From: Diphasiastrum complanatum
Taxonomy: Eukaryota; Streptophyta; Lycopodiopsida; Lycopodiales; Lycopodiaceae
Direction: 5' to 3'
NCBI GenBank assembly: GCA_029204225.1
Contig: CM055100.1
Span: forward strand, 25,365,106-25,429,105
Length of the DNA: 64,000 nucleotides
Shown one piece after another: positions 12,702-25,402 of this stretch; the stretch's first letter is position 1, and each line of letters opens with the position of its first letter. The notes below the pieces were generated by a model, which was not told the DNA's origin, did not search any database, and saw nothing but the letters and a program-made list of their open reading frames with translations. A program made the position numbers and the translations under genes.

Positions 12702-13933
12702 TTGCATGACCATTTCAAAAGAAATATATATTGTGATATCCACAAAAGAATATGTCGTCTTCTAATCAAAGGAATGGCTTTTGTCTTCTACATATCTGTT
12801 GAAATTCCAGATGATGAGTCTGTTGAATCTTCAACTGTTTCATTGATTGAAGCATCTGCACCTGTTCCAATTGATGGAAAAGATGCAGATACTGATATAG
12901 GGGTTGAAGCTCTCCCTTGTTCTATAATCCTCTCTGATTCTCTTCCATCTGCATCTCTTGTTAATCAACTCAATGTTCCTTTATATTTTATAAATAATGA
13001 ATGTTATATTTCATTTAATGATATAGAAGATGTATTGCATTTGAGAGAGGATGAAATGCTCTCAATTTTTGCACAAAATTTATCAGAATTTTCTGACATT
13101 GTTGATTACTCATGTGATGATCTTGAAAGTGAGATAGATTATGATAAAGATGACAATTGGAAATCTGGCAATGAGGCCTTGGAGGCCATGATTGAAAAAT
13201 CTAAAGCCTATGAAAATACTTTGCCTATAGAGGAGGAATTTTTGGAATTTCAAAAAAGATATCCCCCTAGGGCTAGATATATCCCCTCTGGAAATGTAGA
13301 GGCCATTGGAGGACATGACATCAACAGAGCAAACATCATTGATTACAATGATTATGATCTGGTAAGTAGATATTATATTGGTATTGATATTGTTCAGTTT
13401 TCTTATTTCTTATTGGCATTGATATTGTTCAGTTTTCTTATTGAGTTTGCAATGTTATGTATCATTTTAAATTTATTTTCTTTTCTCGTTTACAGGATGC
13501 TATTGGAATAGATGCCTTTGGTATGAGACATGGAGGCGTCCGAGGTGTGTCAGTCGGGAGAAAAGATGTTTCTCTATCTCACTATTTGAAAAACTTTCAA
13601 AATAATGAGATTTGTATATATCATTCATCTTATAATCCATATGCAACCACTGTCATTATGGCCATCAAATCATTATCAGTTTGTTTAAAGGGCCATAAGT
13701 ACGCAAGAGGAACATATAAAATAATTTTTGTGAAGAGAGATTTGGCTATTAAGATATTGGGTTATACTCCCAATGAGACTATGAAAAGATCATCTACAAT
13801 GGCCCTTTATTCGGGTTACATTGATATGATCAAGAGAAAAAATTTAGAATTTTTGGATCCATATGAAAGGAGATTATTTCTTCATGACAATACCATCCGT
13901 CTGAATCTTGAAGAGGATGATGATGACAATTAA
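12702..13933 (+). CDS. unidentified two-exon gene encoding an acidic protein
   Basis: Two long frames are joined cleanly by a predicted intron 13362-13495, with donor GTAAGT and acceptor TTTACAG. The join is phase 0 and reads D-L-D-A-I-G across it. From the ATG at 12702 this gives about 365 residues. The first exon is Ser/Asp/Glu-rich for about 200 residues and ends with a basic PPRARYIPSG segment. The second is more globular and finishes in an acidic tail, EEDDDDN. I do not recognise the family. The true start may be later, because TTGAAATTCCAG at 12806-12817 resembles a splice acceptor. It lies between a CACTA end and a transposon-like gene, so it may be a captured or transposon-borne gene. 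Confidence 0.45.
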
Positions 13934-14500
13934 ATAGTTTTCTGTAATAGATTTTTAATATATTACAAGGATCTCTCTTTTGTAATGAATTTGAATGTCT
14001 TTCGAAATATCGTAATACTTGGCGAGTTTTTAGCTTGATATCTAAATTGTGTTCTTCTGTAAAACCACTGAAAAAGTTGAACTAAATATTTATTTCTTGA
14101 ATTGTGTCCTCCATGATTTGTTGCTCTACAAAATGCTCCCCTTGCTTGCCAATGAAATTTTTCCATGCCTTGTGATGACCAGATACTTGAGCTCCCATAT
14201 TCCTTTGCAAAATAAGTTGCATGATGAAGGATGAGGTGTGCTGCAAACAATAGTTTTTATTAGTTACATCAGTAGAAAAAAATATAAGCCTGAATGAGAA
14301 AAGTACCAGATAACGATGTAGATTAGCACCATGTAGTGAGTAATGTTGTCTTTTGTCCATCAATCATTTACAAATTTTACAAATGTGGTGCAACGATTTT
14401 GCAAAGTCCTCATATTTTCTGATGATAGGTTTTCTTTCTTGATAACACCTATGAGTTTGTCTAAGTTGGTCCACACTTGTCTCTTTTCCACTCAATTACT
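13934..14500. other. spacer between divergently read unknown genes
   Basis: No supported feature. Short frames on both strands overlap each other and show no family resemblance. Confidence 0.4.
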
Positions 14501-14512
14501 TCCTTTCAATGT

Positions 14513-16316
14513 TCATGTGGCTTGAACAATTTCTCTCCAAATTTCGTATCTGACACTTGATTCTTTGCATGTATGATTGGATAAGAATCTTCTTGCTTTA
14601 GCACCTCCAATTGATGGCTTATTAGGAATGTTTCCTTTTTTTCCGGAGAGTCTGTCACTTTTTTCAATCGTGACATTCCCTTTATGTAGTCCTGCATTTG
14701 ATAGAACTATTTCCAACCTCCTAATTGCTGCTTTAGCCACTGACTCTGGTTTATGATTCCATGCTAGTAGAATATGCAGGTGAATTAGTTTTTCAATAAT
14801 ACAAACCTCAGCATGCAATGTGCATATGTGAACATATCTTAATGGAATTGGTAGAACACTTCTCATAGTTGGATCTTCAGCTTCTCGTGTTGGGCCAGTG
14901 TTTGTTGATCATCCCAAATTCATATTGTAGCAATCCTTCATGCAATAAAAACATGGATGCTTTGATGTTGCCCCATGAGGACATTATACAAACATTTTAA
15001 TGTTTTTAAATTCCCTGCAAGGTGCCATTGAATTTGAAAACTTCCATGGTTTTCGATTGTAAATTTTTCACCCTCCAAATGTCTCTTTATAATCTCACCA
15101 TAATTTGTTCTTGAAAATATCCATGATAGTATTTTATGGTCCTCTTTCAAGACCTGTAGAGAAACAAGTAATGCATGACATGTCAATAAAAACTAGCAAG
15201 GTATGAATTGTTAATATAGATATTCTAAATGAAAATTGAAATGTATACCTGGAATGCCACCAACCACCATATGTGATTTTTCGATTGAACACTAAACGTT
15301 CGATCATCTGTATCTGAAATTTTGTTCATCAAAGTGACACTCACACATTCCAACTTCTGACCCTTGATGATTTCAGATTCATCCAATTTTATACAATAAT
15401 GATCTTTCCATTTACTTGATGTTCGTCTAGTTTATAGAGTCGAATAATGTATTTTAGAACATTTTCAATATCAAGGAAAATATTATTGCAATCGTTGTAA
15501 TTGAGCTCACCATATTCTGATTTGTATAATTTAGTTATATGAAGTGGTTGGCCAACTACTTTGAACATTCTGTCATTATAAAAATTTCTAGCTAATCTTA
15601 CCTGATATGGATGCGGAAGATTAATTTTCTTCACCATCACTTGGACAAAAGCTTCTTTAACTATTCTAAAAAAAGTAGAATAAGCATTTCTGCTAATTCC
15701 AGATACATCACATGCACCTTGTATCACATTCGCATCCATATTGAACCTTAATCAAAACAGTCTCTACAATTTCATTTTTCACTTTTTCAAACCGAGCATT
15801 TTTTATCATTTCCTTTGCTGACTTTCTTGGTAAAACATGAGTTAAAGATGATCCAATGCATGAACGATATGTTAAACAGTTCTTTGCCACCAAACATGAT
15901 CTGCAACAAACATATGAAACTCAAATTATGTTTAATAAATAAATAATCCATGTTATCAAGTGCAAATCAAACTTAAATGACATATACAAATCAAATAAAC
16001 AGTTTAGATGACAACATACTTGAATGCTCAGATACTTTTTTTCCTGATTGCCACTATGTGTAGATAGGTCATCAATATTTTTCATCGGTACTCTCTTTCT
16101 TTTCTTCTTCATCATTGTCTTATTGATAACTTTTAGATCAACAGCAGATTTTAAACTCTTGGATCGCAACTTTTCCATGGATTCTAACATTCCTTGGTTT
16201 GATCCTCGAAGAGTAGTGACAGTAGCATTCAACTCTGACATAGCATTCTTGAGTGCATTGTTTTCAACACTAGTGTGTTGCACATAATGAAGCAATTGTT
16301 GATTTGCACGTTGCAA
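14513..16316 (-). CDS. unidentified multi-exon gene of a transposon-like family
   Basis: Exon-like pieces read down the minus strand. First (16316-16018) is a coiled-coil start with a basic KKKRKRVPMKN stretch and a plausible donor GTATGT. Next (about 15895-15390) is a segment with GISRNAYSTFFR and WKDHYCIKLDE. It is followed by a donor after AFQ near 15250, then 15147-14890 carrying LAGNLKTLKCLYN and, after a one-base shift, GATSKHPCFYCMKDC. Last (14866-14513) comes LSNAGLHKGN and KPSIGGAKARRFL. The order 'L-G-D/N-L-K-L', 'G-A-S-PC-x-x-C', 'LH-GN', 'GxxxxxxL' resembles a widespread uncharacterised family of probably transposon-encoded proteins. At least two frameshifts suggest a pseudogene. 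No name can be given. Confidence 0.4.
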
Positions 16317-19300
16317 TTGTTGATTAGCAAATTGTAATTGTTGATTCAGACAAGATATGCAATATCACGCAACCTTTGACAATATCCAAGTAATCCACTA
16401 TTTCCTTCACATACATATATGAGAAGATGAGCTACAGACTTAAAATATGGACACAAACTGATCCATCCACTCACAAATCTATATTCATATGATTATTCAT
16501 TCTCAATTCTCTAACTATTGTTGCATCATTCTCTACAACTTTCGCATTTTTTTTAATAATTCGAGTGCATTCCATCGGAAGAGCAACATGCAAATGGAAC
16601 ATTGCCATTGTTAAAGCTACAATCATGTAAATGAATCTACCTACAATTAATCAATATGAATAGATCTAGCATTCCTTACTTTTGTAATGTTTATGTTGCA
16701 CTGAAAAATCGTCCCGCCTCATATTTCACTATAAGCATACAGTGACTTCAAAAGTTTTGCCTCTCCCGCTTCAGTTTTTGCATTGAGCACACCAAGATTT
16801 TCAGTCTTAAAGCTCTAGTCCCAAATTTTGGAACAAGCAGGAAGAGGGTTTGGTCTTGCCAGGAAGCGCTAAAAGAGGAAGGGCCCACACTGCCCTTCGT
16901 GAGTGATTGAGGGATACCGCTTCCAACCCAGAGGGCCATCTCAACCACCCCATGCTCCCCATCCAATGAGGGTTTTCCAGGCCCCCAGATGTACGGCTGC
17001 AAGGAGGTGTAACTACACTCTCGATTCTATTGGTCCTATCATTCCATATTCATAGCTCTAGGTGAGGGTGATTAAAGACATCCCCACTACACTAAAGCCT
17101 TGTAGCCTATGGGTCCAAGTCCGCCTCATGGCATTATGGCTCTAGCTTGAAGCCTTTAGAGTAGAGGTTATGTCGATCTTACGGCTATACTTGGTAAAGA
17201 GGGTGGTGCTTACAATTTTCGTAAAATGTCCATGAACACTCAATCAACAATATTAAGACACACAAGATGAAGCTAGTGCACATACATGAAATAGAAACAG
17301 GATGTCATCTCTTTGTTATTTGTCATGCAACGTGGGGGTGCCATTTATACGCGCCGCCTTGTTTGATAGGCGGTGGTATTTTGCCAACCGTTAAGCCTAG
17401 GTATTTCGCTAGGCAATTCCAACGACATTTGTGACTACATTGACCCTTAACCAAGGTGGCGTATTTCGGCCACACATGGTAGACTACTCGCTCTGGTGTT
17501 CCAAAGAGGTCGGGTTAGTGATTCACGTATGCACAAAAGCATAACGTTTAACGACTCTTGAAAGCCAGTGTGATATATGAAGAGATTCTAGTTTTCAAAA
17601 TGGTAGAAAGGAAGCATACTAGTTTAACAATACCGATGTCATTCCCAATAACATCAAATCCACAACCATATGTAGCTATGTAGCAACGTACAGGTCAAGG
17701 ATTAGCAAATGCATTGACAATTTTCCCAAAGCATATTTGAATCAACAAAGGCATACCTCGTGTATTGGAGGAATATCGTGCTAAGGATTACCCAAGTCAT
17801 GAGGCCACGTTCCTTTTTCCTTGAAACTCGCAAGTTGATCCGAGACTGACATCTGTGGGCGGCTGGGTTGGATCACAACTACATTTCTGGATTTGTTCTA
17901 CGCCAGCAGAGAGATAAGAGGCTGACATTTGTAGAGGAATCAAATCGATGTTGCTTTGTTAATGGAAGAACAACGACTGTTGGGCCCAATTCAGGAGGGT
18001 CGAACAGCTATAGCGCAGGTAGAGACCAACTCTTCATAGATTACGCTGCTCTGTCAGCGGGACAGGGCCACACTTTTGAGCGAGTTGTATAGGACTGTTG
18101 AAATGGGCTTCTGATCACGTGGAAGGCCTCAATTGATGTACTTTCTACAGTCAGACGTGAGTCCCCATTCTCGGTTAGAGAGAACTGTCGGCCAGGTACT
18201 CGTGAATGTCTCCAGATGTTCTAATAAGCCCTTAATCGTAGTTGATTAACAACACTTGTTGTAATCCTTGCTTTGACATGGCTACGCCTGGACGGGATGG
18301 CATTGAATTCATCAACAGAGCAACTTTCATAGAGCTGCAACGACTGCCTTTGATCTCGTTGATGATGTAGAAGGAAACTCAAATGTCATAGCTACAATGT
18401 GGTGTGTGTGGACTGGGTGTCTGCGACCCTCACACCAATCTGCTCTATGCACAGATAACTAATTCCTCCATCAGCACAGGCAGGTTGGCATCGATCTCCT
18501 CATCCCACCACACAGAACAATGAGAAATAAAATCCTTCCCCATTCATTCTCTCACGTCCCGTGGCTCACTCTCAATTCTTTCTCATTCATTCTCTCTAAA
18601 CAAAAGTTCTCTCCCATCTTCTCATCCTCTCACACTTCAACAATGACCAACCTCCTTGAACTCACGTGAAAGGTTAACAACAACCCACTCTATCAATAAC
18701 ATCAACGACTCTCTGTTCTTTTCGTTCAAGAATGATCCCCTCTTTTATAGGCATCTCTCACACCTTCCCCTTCAAAATGTCATTTCTTCATTCTTTAGGC
18801 CCTTCATGCCATGTGTCTTTCTTCCCTTGGAGAGGTACCCAAGCATTGATTTTGGAGGTGATTTGAGGTGATACCCATCCTTTCCAAAGATAGTATCAAA
18901 TCTAGGTGTACCCCACTACCAAGTGTGTGAGCCACCTCCCTTTATTGCATTTGTGGGTGATATAAATGATAAGTACTTCACTTGCTTACCTTTCTTAATT
19001 GAGCAGTCCTTATGACTTCTTGTGTCAATACTTACTATTTTTAAGTAGGATATTTTTAGTAAGTGAGTGTAACCCCTCCTTTGCATTTCCATCTTGTGTG
19101 TCCATGGCCCATGGTTTAGGTCGTCGAGGTTCATTTGTCGAGGTGCCATTCAACACACTACCTCGAGATTTTGCCACTGGCCCATACTTTGCCATTACCA
19201 ACTCTTTTGTGTTTTGAACTTGTCCCGCAACTTCTCTGTTATTTTCGTGAGTCAATTTTTCCCCTCAATATTGCTTTGACGCGAACAACTTTCAGCGGGC

Positions 19301-19564
19301 ACTCATGACTTGGGGTTTCTTTAAGACAACCGGTTCCCTGAAAAGCAGAGTACGACAGTGTCGGCTGTTATAATCGGGCCAATTCTAAGTTGTAACCTAT
19401 TCCAATCGGCCATTTCTAAGGCCTTAAACTTTGCTATAGCCACATTTTGGGCGGGCTGGGACCCCTACCTATAGGCAACTTTATGCCGATTTTACAATCA
19501 ATAGCCAGGTTTTACATGCCGGTTTTTTACAAAATTGTGAAAATCGCTTAAAACATAGACCGAT
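16317..19564. other. no recognisable gene
   Basis: Mixed composition, including a more GC-rich part about 16750-17500, but no ORF with family resemblance and no RNA gene was seen. The segment from about 19250 upward, next to the copia remnant, may be decayed RNase H sequence. Confidence 0.4.
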
Positions 19565-19918
19565 TTTTTGTGCGAAATATCGGCTAGCAGCTTCAAACCA
19601 GGGTCAAGTGAAAAGTGGCTCGGTTTGCACTCGGCCATTCCATATTTCTTTAACGCATTGGTGAGGTATCTCTAATGGCTGATGAAAATCTACTTGCTGG
19701 GTCAAATTCAGAAAATTTGAATTCTGAGACAGTAGTGAGCAGGACCCATATATGTCATCTTGTATTTCTATGCTAACAGGCATTTAGTATCCTTCAACAA
19801 ATTTAAATTGTTACTAAACAGTAACGTGTCATCAACATAAAAAGTAATCATTATGAAAGAATCTGATAGAGACTTAAAATAAACATTTGAGTCTGCCGAT
19901 TTGGAGTGAAACCATTCT
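19565..19918 (-). pseudogene. copia reverse transcriptase, C-terminal half
   Basis: On the minus strand this reads GFTPNR, then after a one-base shift ADSNVYFKSLSDSFIMITFYVDDTLLFS, MGPAHYCLRIQIF, and finally ALKKYGMAECKP and LDPGLKLL, the normal order of a copia reverse transcriptase from just before the YVDD active site onward. The first codons continue exactly from the other half at 1078: the joined frame runs INTFLIEN then GFTPNR with the target bases ATTCT present at both breakpoints. It is degenerate, with several stops. Confidence 0.8.
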
Positions 19919-20663
19919 TGTTGGAGGGTTTGCGGATCCCGAGGCAACCCTAACCCTAGTTAATAAGTGAGAGGGATATGGCACCCTGTGTGTGTACGAC
20001 CAACTCGATGATCACATACATATTTGATTAATTAGAAAGTCAATTAAAGGACTTTAGGCCTTTTTGCGGGACTTTTAATGTCGTAGGGCATATGTCAAGT
20101 TAAGTGAATAAAGTTGGGTTTCCCTCCAATTTTGGATGGTTCTCACTCTTTTTTAAATTTGAATAATTAGGGAGGCAGAAATGGACCAATAGGATTCAGA
20201 GGCCAGGGTCCTCCTCTCTACTATAAAAAGAGACCAACTCGAGTTTCCTACACATGTATATATCTTCATTTCAATGAAGCAGATTGGTTTTCTTGTAAAA
20301 TGGATTTATGAATGTCCTTGCTCTCTATCACTTTTCCTCCATCTCTCATGCTTTTATTGTGTTTGCTAATTGTTGGATCTGATTGTTATTGGGATCGCAT
20401 GTTTTATACTTTTTATGAGAGAGAAAGGGAGAGAGAGAAAGAGTAAGCTATCTTCATTGTGGATCTTAGTGCTAATGATTGTAGTATTAATGCTTAGGGT
20501 TAATGGATGTTAGAGTAGATGTGGATCTTCCATTCATGCTGAAATCTGAAATAGGCTATCGCTCTCATGGGAACGAACCTATGTGTGACAAGTAACTTCA
20601 TCTTCTTGATGCTAGATTGATTAGATCTTGGGTTGAGGATAGGCAAGAAAGAAACCCACTACA
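19919..20663 (+). mobile_element. gypsy 5' LTR (copy 2)
   Basis: A 745-bp LTR from TGTTGGAG to CCCACTACA, nearly identical along its length to 334-1077. The left flank is ATTCT (19914-19918) inside copia reverse transcriptase. The right flank is a primer-binding site at 20668, which makes it a 5' LTR. A TATA-like tract (CTATAAAAAG, 20219-20228) is in the expected promoter region of the LTR. Confidence 0.9.
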
Positions 20664-20667
20664 ATTT

Positions 20668-20685
20668 TGGTGCCGTTGCCCAGGA
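20668..20685 (+). other. primer-binding site of the gypsy element
   Basis: TGGTGCCGTTGCCCAGGA starts four bases after the LTR. It resembles the TGGCGCCGTTGCCGGGGA primer-binding site seen in plant Ty3/gypsy (Athila/Tat-like) elements, so the element is assigned to that side of the gypsy group. The assignment rests on the PBS and on the protease type. Confidence 0.75.
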
Positions 20686-21881
20686 GCTATGCCAATTTTT
20701 CAGTTTGCAACATGTTTGTTGGATGGTTAGCTTGCATTAGGCATCTTGTGATGGCATGAATAGGGTTAAATCTGCATTTATCGTTAGTTTGGGAGTGATT
20801 TTGCCTGATTTGAGTGGATTTCCTTGTTTGAAATCTAATATGATTGTGGAACAGGGAAAGCTATTCAGATCAGCAATCTTAAGATCCATTTGGATATGAG
20901 AAATCAAAAAAAAGAACAAAAATTGGTCAAATCTATTAGATTTTGGTCAAAAGGAGGCAAAAATCGTCATCAGAGCTGATAAATTTTTGCTCTCTTTCAA
21001 GAAACGTTTGCTGAGTTCCAGGCACCTTCGGTTTGGATCACAAAACCTTCTATTTGAAGGGCAAACAATCCTTCCCAGCAGATTTTTATAAACATCAGAA
21101 AAACCACCAAAAAATATCAAAAAATCACCAAAACCCTAAAAATACAAAAAAAAGAACCTTTGTCCGATTCATTCTGCATAGGTGTGATTCAGATCTATCT
21201 ACTGCCAGGTCGATGGAAAATAATATCAGAAATAGAAGGTTTCTTAGAGCATCAGTTGTCATATTGTTATATTTTTGTCAAAAAAGTCTCTTTTTTGCAA
21301 AAATACCAGTATTACTCTTGATTCTTTGCCAAAACCTTTGCTGAGTTACCAGATTATTTTATTTATAGTAATTTAATATTTTTGAATTTGGCGAACATCC
21401 GTTCTATCTGGATCATAGAAAATCTCTATTTTTACCCTCGTCAAACTACAAAAACTGTGCCTTTATGTGCTAGGAAACTTTGCCAGTTCTACCCTAGATT
21501 TATCTGTGTCAGATTTTTAGTCTGAGATTCGGCGAAGGTTATTTCCATAGAATTTGTCAGAAAAGCCTGATCAGAAAGTTTTTACCAAAAATAACACTGT
21601 TAAACCTTCATCGAGTTAACCTTCGCCAATTCTATTGTTAGATTCTGATTTTCCAGATCCAGTCTTTGTCAAATTTTGGGTCAAATCTGATTCAGTCTGA
21701 TATCGATTCTAAGAATTTTTTCATTTTGAAAAGTATCGATCGGTTAATCTTAGAAATCATTTTCATGGTATAGGTATCTGATTCTCGTCAAGTGGAAGAG
21801 ATCTAGCATATTTGATTTGAGATAGTTCCTAATTGAAAGTCTAGATCCAATCTCATTGTCTGCTTGATTTGATCTGTAATA
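20686..21881 (+). mobile_element. untranslated leader of the gypsy element
   Basis: About 1.2 kb between PBS and gag with no conserved coding. It is AT-rich and has recurrent words such as TTCGCC/CTTTGCC and TTTTTGCC, suggesting old internal duplication. Long leaders are common in this group. Confidence 0.5.
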
Positions 21882-24121
21882 ATGGCTGGCTCTTGGAGGT
21901 GCTCCTTAGGAAGTCAATCCAATCATTGTTAGGAGAGCACCCCGTTTCGATCTACCCAAATACAATGGATTAACAAATCTAATTAGATTTCTTCAGATCT
22001 ATTCTGAATCTTGTGAAGTCTATGGCGAAGTTTTTCCCCAAGATAAACTTAAGGTTTTTCCTATGACCTTAACAGTCGCGGTACAAGATTGGTATTACAA
22101 TCAAGATGAAACTGAGTGTACGAATTCAGAAACTGTCAAACGAGCCCTTATCACACAGTTCAAACCTCAAAAGTTTACGGAAGAGCCTTTCCTACTTTTA
22201 AGTAGAATTAAAATGGGAAAGCGAGAAATGGTTCGATTGAACGAGTAAAACGCCTTAGATCTGAGTGTGAACCTTAACGAAAATGTCATAATTATGTGGT
22301 TTTTGTCAGGTCTACCTAAAAGGATCAGACGTGAGCTGAAACGTCATAATGAATACGCAATTTTGCAAAACGCTATGGATGATGCAATTCGGGAGGAGGA
22401 TGAAGATTCAGATGATGAGTCGAATATCAGTATGTCATCTTATACGGCAGGGCAGACCACTACGACATCCACCACTATTGCATCAACAAATGTCAATGCT
22501 ACTATAGAGACGATGCTCAATGAGTTCGAGAAACTTGGAAAGAACTAGAAGAAAAATATGGAAAAGCTGCAGTTGCAATTTGATGAGAAAATCAAAGCAT
22601 TAGAAGATTTCCATGGACAAGAAAACAAGGAACGTGAGAAGTTTGCAAAGACTTTTCCTACCAGGGAAAATGTCTAGTGTTCCATTTGTACGGGAAATCA
22701 CATAGTGAATGAGTGTTCTCAATTGAAAAAATGAATGGAAATCAGTATATGCCATTTATGTAATTCGCCTGATCATGAGAAGCAGCTAGACCTCATCAAT
22801 CTGCTCTTGGATACCCGAAACAATTAACCTTACCTACCCCACCAAAGCATCTCGCTCCTCCTGCCAATTTGATGGAACCAGAACCTTACAGAGGTACCGA
22901 GCAATGGAATTATAGTAATGATTATGAAGGTGGATCTTCAGAACAATATGCTATTTATGCTGCCACGCAACAAAAAGCATCTAGAAACTAGACCAGAGCA
23001 CCACTTGGATGCTTTGCATGTGGAGAAAATCACAGAGTTGTAGAATGTCCAAACAAATTTGTACCATTCTGTCGAAATTGTGGTTATGGGCATTGCTATA
23101 AGGAATGTCTAGCAAGACCGAAGCTACCACCGGTTATAGCTCCTATAAATTTGATAACAATCAAGCAAAGACCAACAGCTCAGAATAAACTAAGTGTACC
23201 TTTGATGGTGGTTACCAAAGCACAAAAGTAGAAAGAATCTATAGCATAACTACTACTGGCTGATTCTATACCATTAACTGATATACTAACAGCATCTGGA
23301 GTCTATTGAAATCTTCATGTAGAAAAGAGAAGATATCAAGATATGAGGTAGTGGATTAAACATTTTCAAGAAGAATAGGAGGTTGAGGCTGCTAGAGCAA
23401 TAGCCGAATTCATTCTTCACCAATGCCACCAAATAATTCACGTACAGATATGAATGCTTAGTTGTATCATCATGAAGAACCCTTCAAGATGACTGAACCG
23501 AAGCACCGCAAACACAAATGCTCATGAATATTTTGTCTAGTAAGATCAATATTTCGTTGGGAGAGTTCCTGAAGTTGGGCCAAAAACAAAAGAGTATTAG
23601 CGCCAAAGTTAACTCAAGCTGAACCAGAGGTCCATCAAGAGCCACTTTTTTGTGCCGGGTTTGAAGAATCTAATGAAGTACTCCATGTTGGAGCAGCTTG
23701 GAAAAGTGAACAAAAAAATATCACCCTACCGATACAACATAGACAATTTACTAATGAGGCAGCCGTGATAGATGGCGGTTCAGGAGTTAACCTAATTTCT
23801 ACAAAGCTATGTGCAAAGTGGGGCCTTACAAAGATAAAGCCTGCGACTTTTGCTATTAAACTGGCTGATCAAACTACAATTCGTCCGCAAGGAATGGTTG
23901 AAGATATACCTGTCAGAATTGCCGGAGTAGAGTTTGTCATTACTTTCGTAGTGATGACTTACCAGAAGCAGCAAATGTCTAGATATACACTGGATGATGT
24001 GGTTATCATGTTACCAAAAGCACAATGTGAATCCGAAAAACAAGTACCAGAATCGAAAGATGTTTATGATGGCCCAGCTAGGACACAACCTATGAATCTT
24101 GCTAAACCAGGAGAACCATAA
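21882..24121 (+). pseudogene. gypsy gag-protease, broken
   Basis: Gag begins near the ATG at 21882. The retrotransposon gag domain is visible as DLPKYNGLTNLIRFLQ, then DWYYNQDET and LITQFKPQ, followed after a stop at about 22246 by WFLSGLPKRIRRELKRH. An acidic hinge follows. Cys/His zinc-knuckle blocks occur near 22675-22780 (CSICTGNHIVNEC; CHLCNSPDHEKQ) and 23005-23110 (CFACGENHRVVEC; CRNCGYGHCYKEC). The aspartic protease is the open frame 23765-24121 with IDGGSGVNLIS as the active-site loop. In-frame stops and shifts occur throughout the hinge. Reverse transcriptase, RNase H and integrase do not follow; the element is cut off shortly after protease. Confidence 0.8.
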
Positions 24122-24289
24122 AAGATTGTACAAGTTGGATCACAACTTAATCTTGATACTTAATAAGCAATGTTTATAACGCTTGAAATTTTTCCGAATA
24201 AGCCAATGGCGTCAAATAGTATTAAGGATCAGCTGCTGGTGGCCAAATTATATTTTTGTGCAGCAATGATGGGAGGCTCCTGGGAATCT

Positions 24290-24501
24290 CGATTCACAAC
24301 TTGGACAACCCGCACTTTTTTCCGCAAATTCTATAATGAAGACAAAAATTGCAGAAGTTTTTTGCAATTTTTTCCACAATTTCTACCATGACGGTATAAA
24401 TTGCGAAATTTTTTTCGCAATTTTTTGGCTTTCCGCAATTTTGACCCAAAAAAATTACGAAATTTTTTTTTTTCGCATTTTTGCCACCTTTTCTTGTAGT
24501 G
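24290..24501 (+). mobile_element. CACTA terminus (right end)
   Basis: The last 15 bases read on the minus strand are CACTACAAGAAAAGG, the canonical start of plant CACTA elements, preceded by about 200 bp of TTGCGAAA/CGCAATTT-type subterminal repeats. It matches the end at 12660. The opposite terminus (CACTACAAGAAAA on the plus strand) was not found, so the element is truncated, nested or a one-ended relic. It abuts, and probably interrupts, the minus-strand exon at 24502-24751. Confidence 0.65.
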
Positions 24502-24751
24502 GTTGGGAATGTACAAGGTCCTGAAAATGAACGAAACAAAAATTATCTATATCCAAAACATGAGTACTAATAATCTGAGAAAAATTATCAAGATAAGAAA
24601 TTAAATTATAACGATTCTCATAAACTAGCTTATCGATATCGAAGGGAGCAAAAAAAATACTAGCAAAATACTTCAATTTGTCAGATGAAATGTCACTGGC
24701 ATTAAAAAAATCCATAAGTTTTTCATCTGAGGCCATGGAGGAACTAGCCAT
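24502..24751 (-). CDS. unidentified first exon, cut by a CACTA end
   Basis: An open frame of about 83 codons starts MASSSMASDEKLMDFF and ends at the CACTA terminal repeat, where the reading becomes repeat sequence. Composition is protein-like (alternating Ser/Asp/Phe/Leu). A ~70-bp hairpin unit begins only 10 bp upstream of the ATG. I do not recognise the family; whatever followed was lost or lies beyond the CACTA insertion. Confidence 0.35.
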
Positions 24752-24760
24752 ATTGAATCC

Positions 24761-24830
24761 GATATCGGTTCAACGCGACAAATAAATATCGGTAGAGGAA
24801 TAAAGCAAAGTGCGCGCGCTGATCTGATAT
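24761..24830. repeat. 70-bp hairpin unit (U1)
   Basis: Left arm GATATCGGTTCAACGCG and right arm GCGCGCGCTGATCTGATAT are inverted copies separated by about 34 nt. A more degenerate unit follows at about 24880-24951 (GATATCGACTCAGCGCAC and GCGTGCT). Confidence 0.75.
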
Positions 24831-25402
24831 GGTAAGGCCGAGAATGAAATTTTTCGAAAAGCACTCGTCGGAAGTGGCTGATATCGACTCAGCGCACCTG
24901 AATGAATATGAGCATGCACATCAAGGGATGGCGTGCTAGAGAGTTCAGAATAAAAGATCATGGAATCGAAATATGGAAAGTGGTATACATATTTATAGCC
25001 AATTCATGTTGATCACAGCCATACATTTGTCAAATAACGAATTGAGATTTATAGCCTATGTTTATCCACCAATCAGAATGAGACAAATTTGTACCTACGT
25101 CGAAATACATTAACTAGTCTATCACTAGATTCAACGAATCATCATTAGCCCTGACCCTACAATCTGTACCTGTACCGAAATACATTAAATAGACAATCAC
25201 TAGCCTCCTAGAATAATCATTAAAAAAATTATAAACATGATTAATGGATATCATTGAAAAACGTGTACGAGGAGAATTATTACAATCTCTCGCCCTATCG
25301 AAGCACCGTAAAGACGAAAATTTTCCTTTTGAGATAATGTTCATTCAAAACATTTTCATAAGTCTTTCATTATGCGTTCCAGTATGATTTTTTTGCGTAT
25401 GG

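Noticed and set aside
20663-24121. A 3' LTR closing the gypsy element within the window
   Set aside because: No third copy of the 744-bp LTR was found to the right of 20663; the element is truncated after protease.
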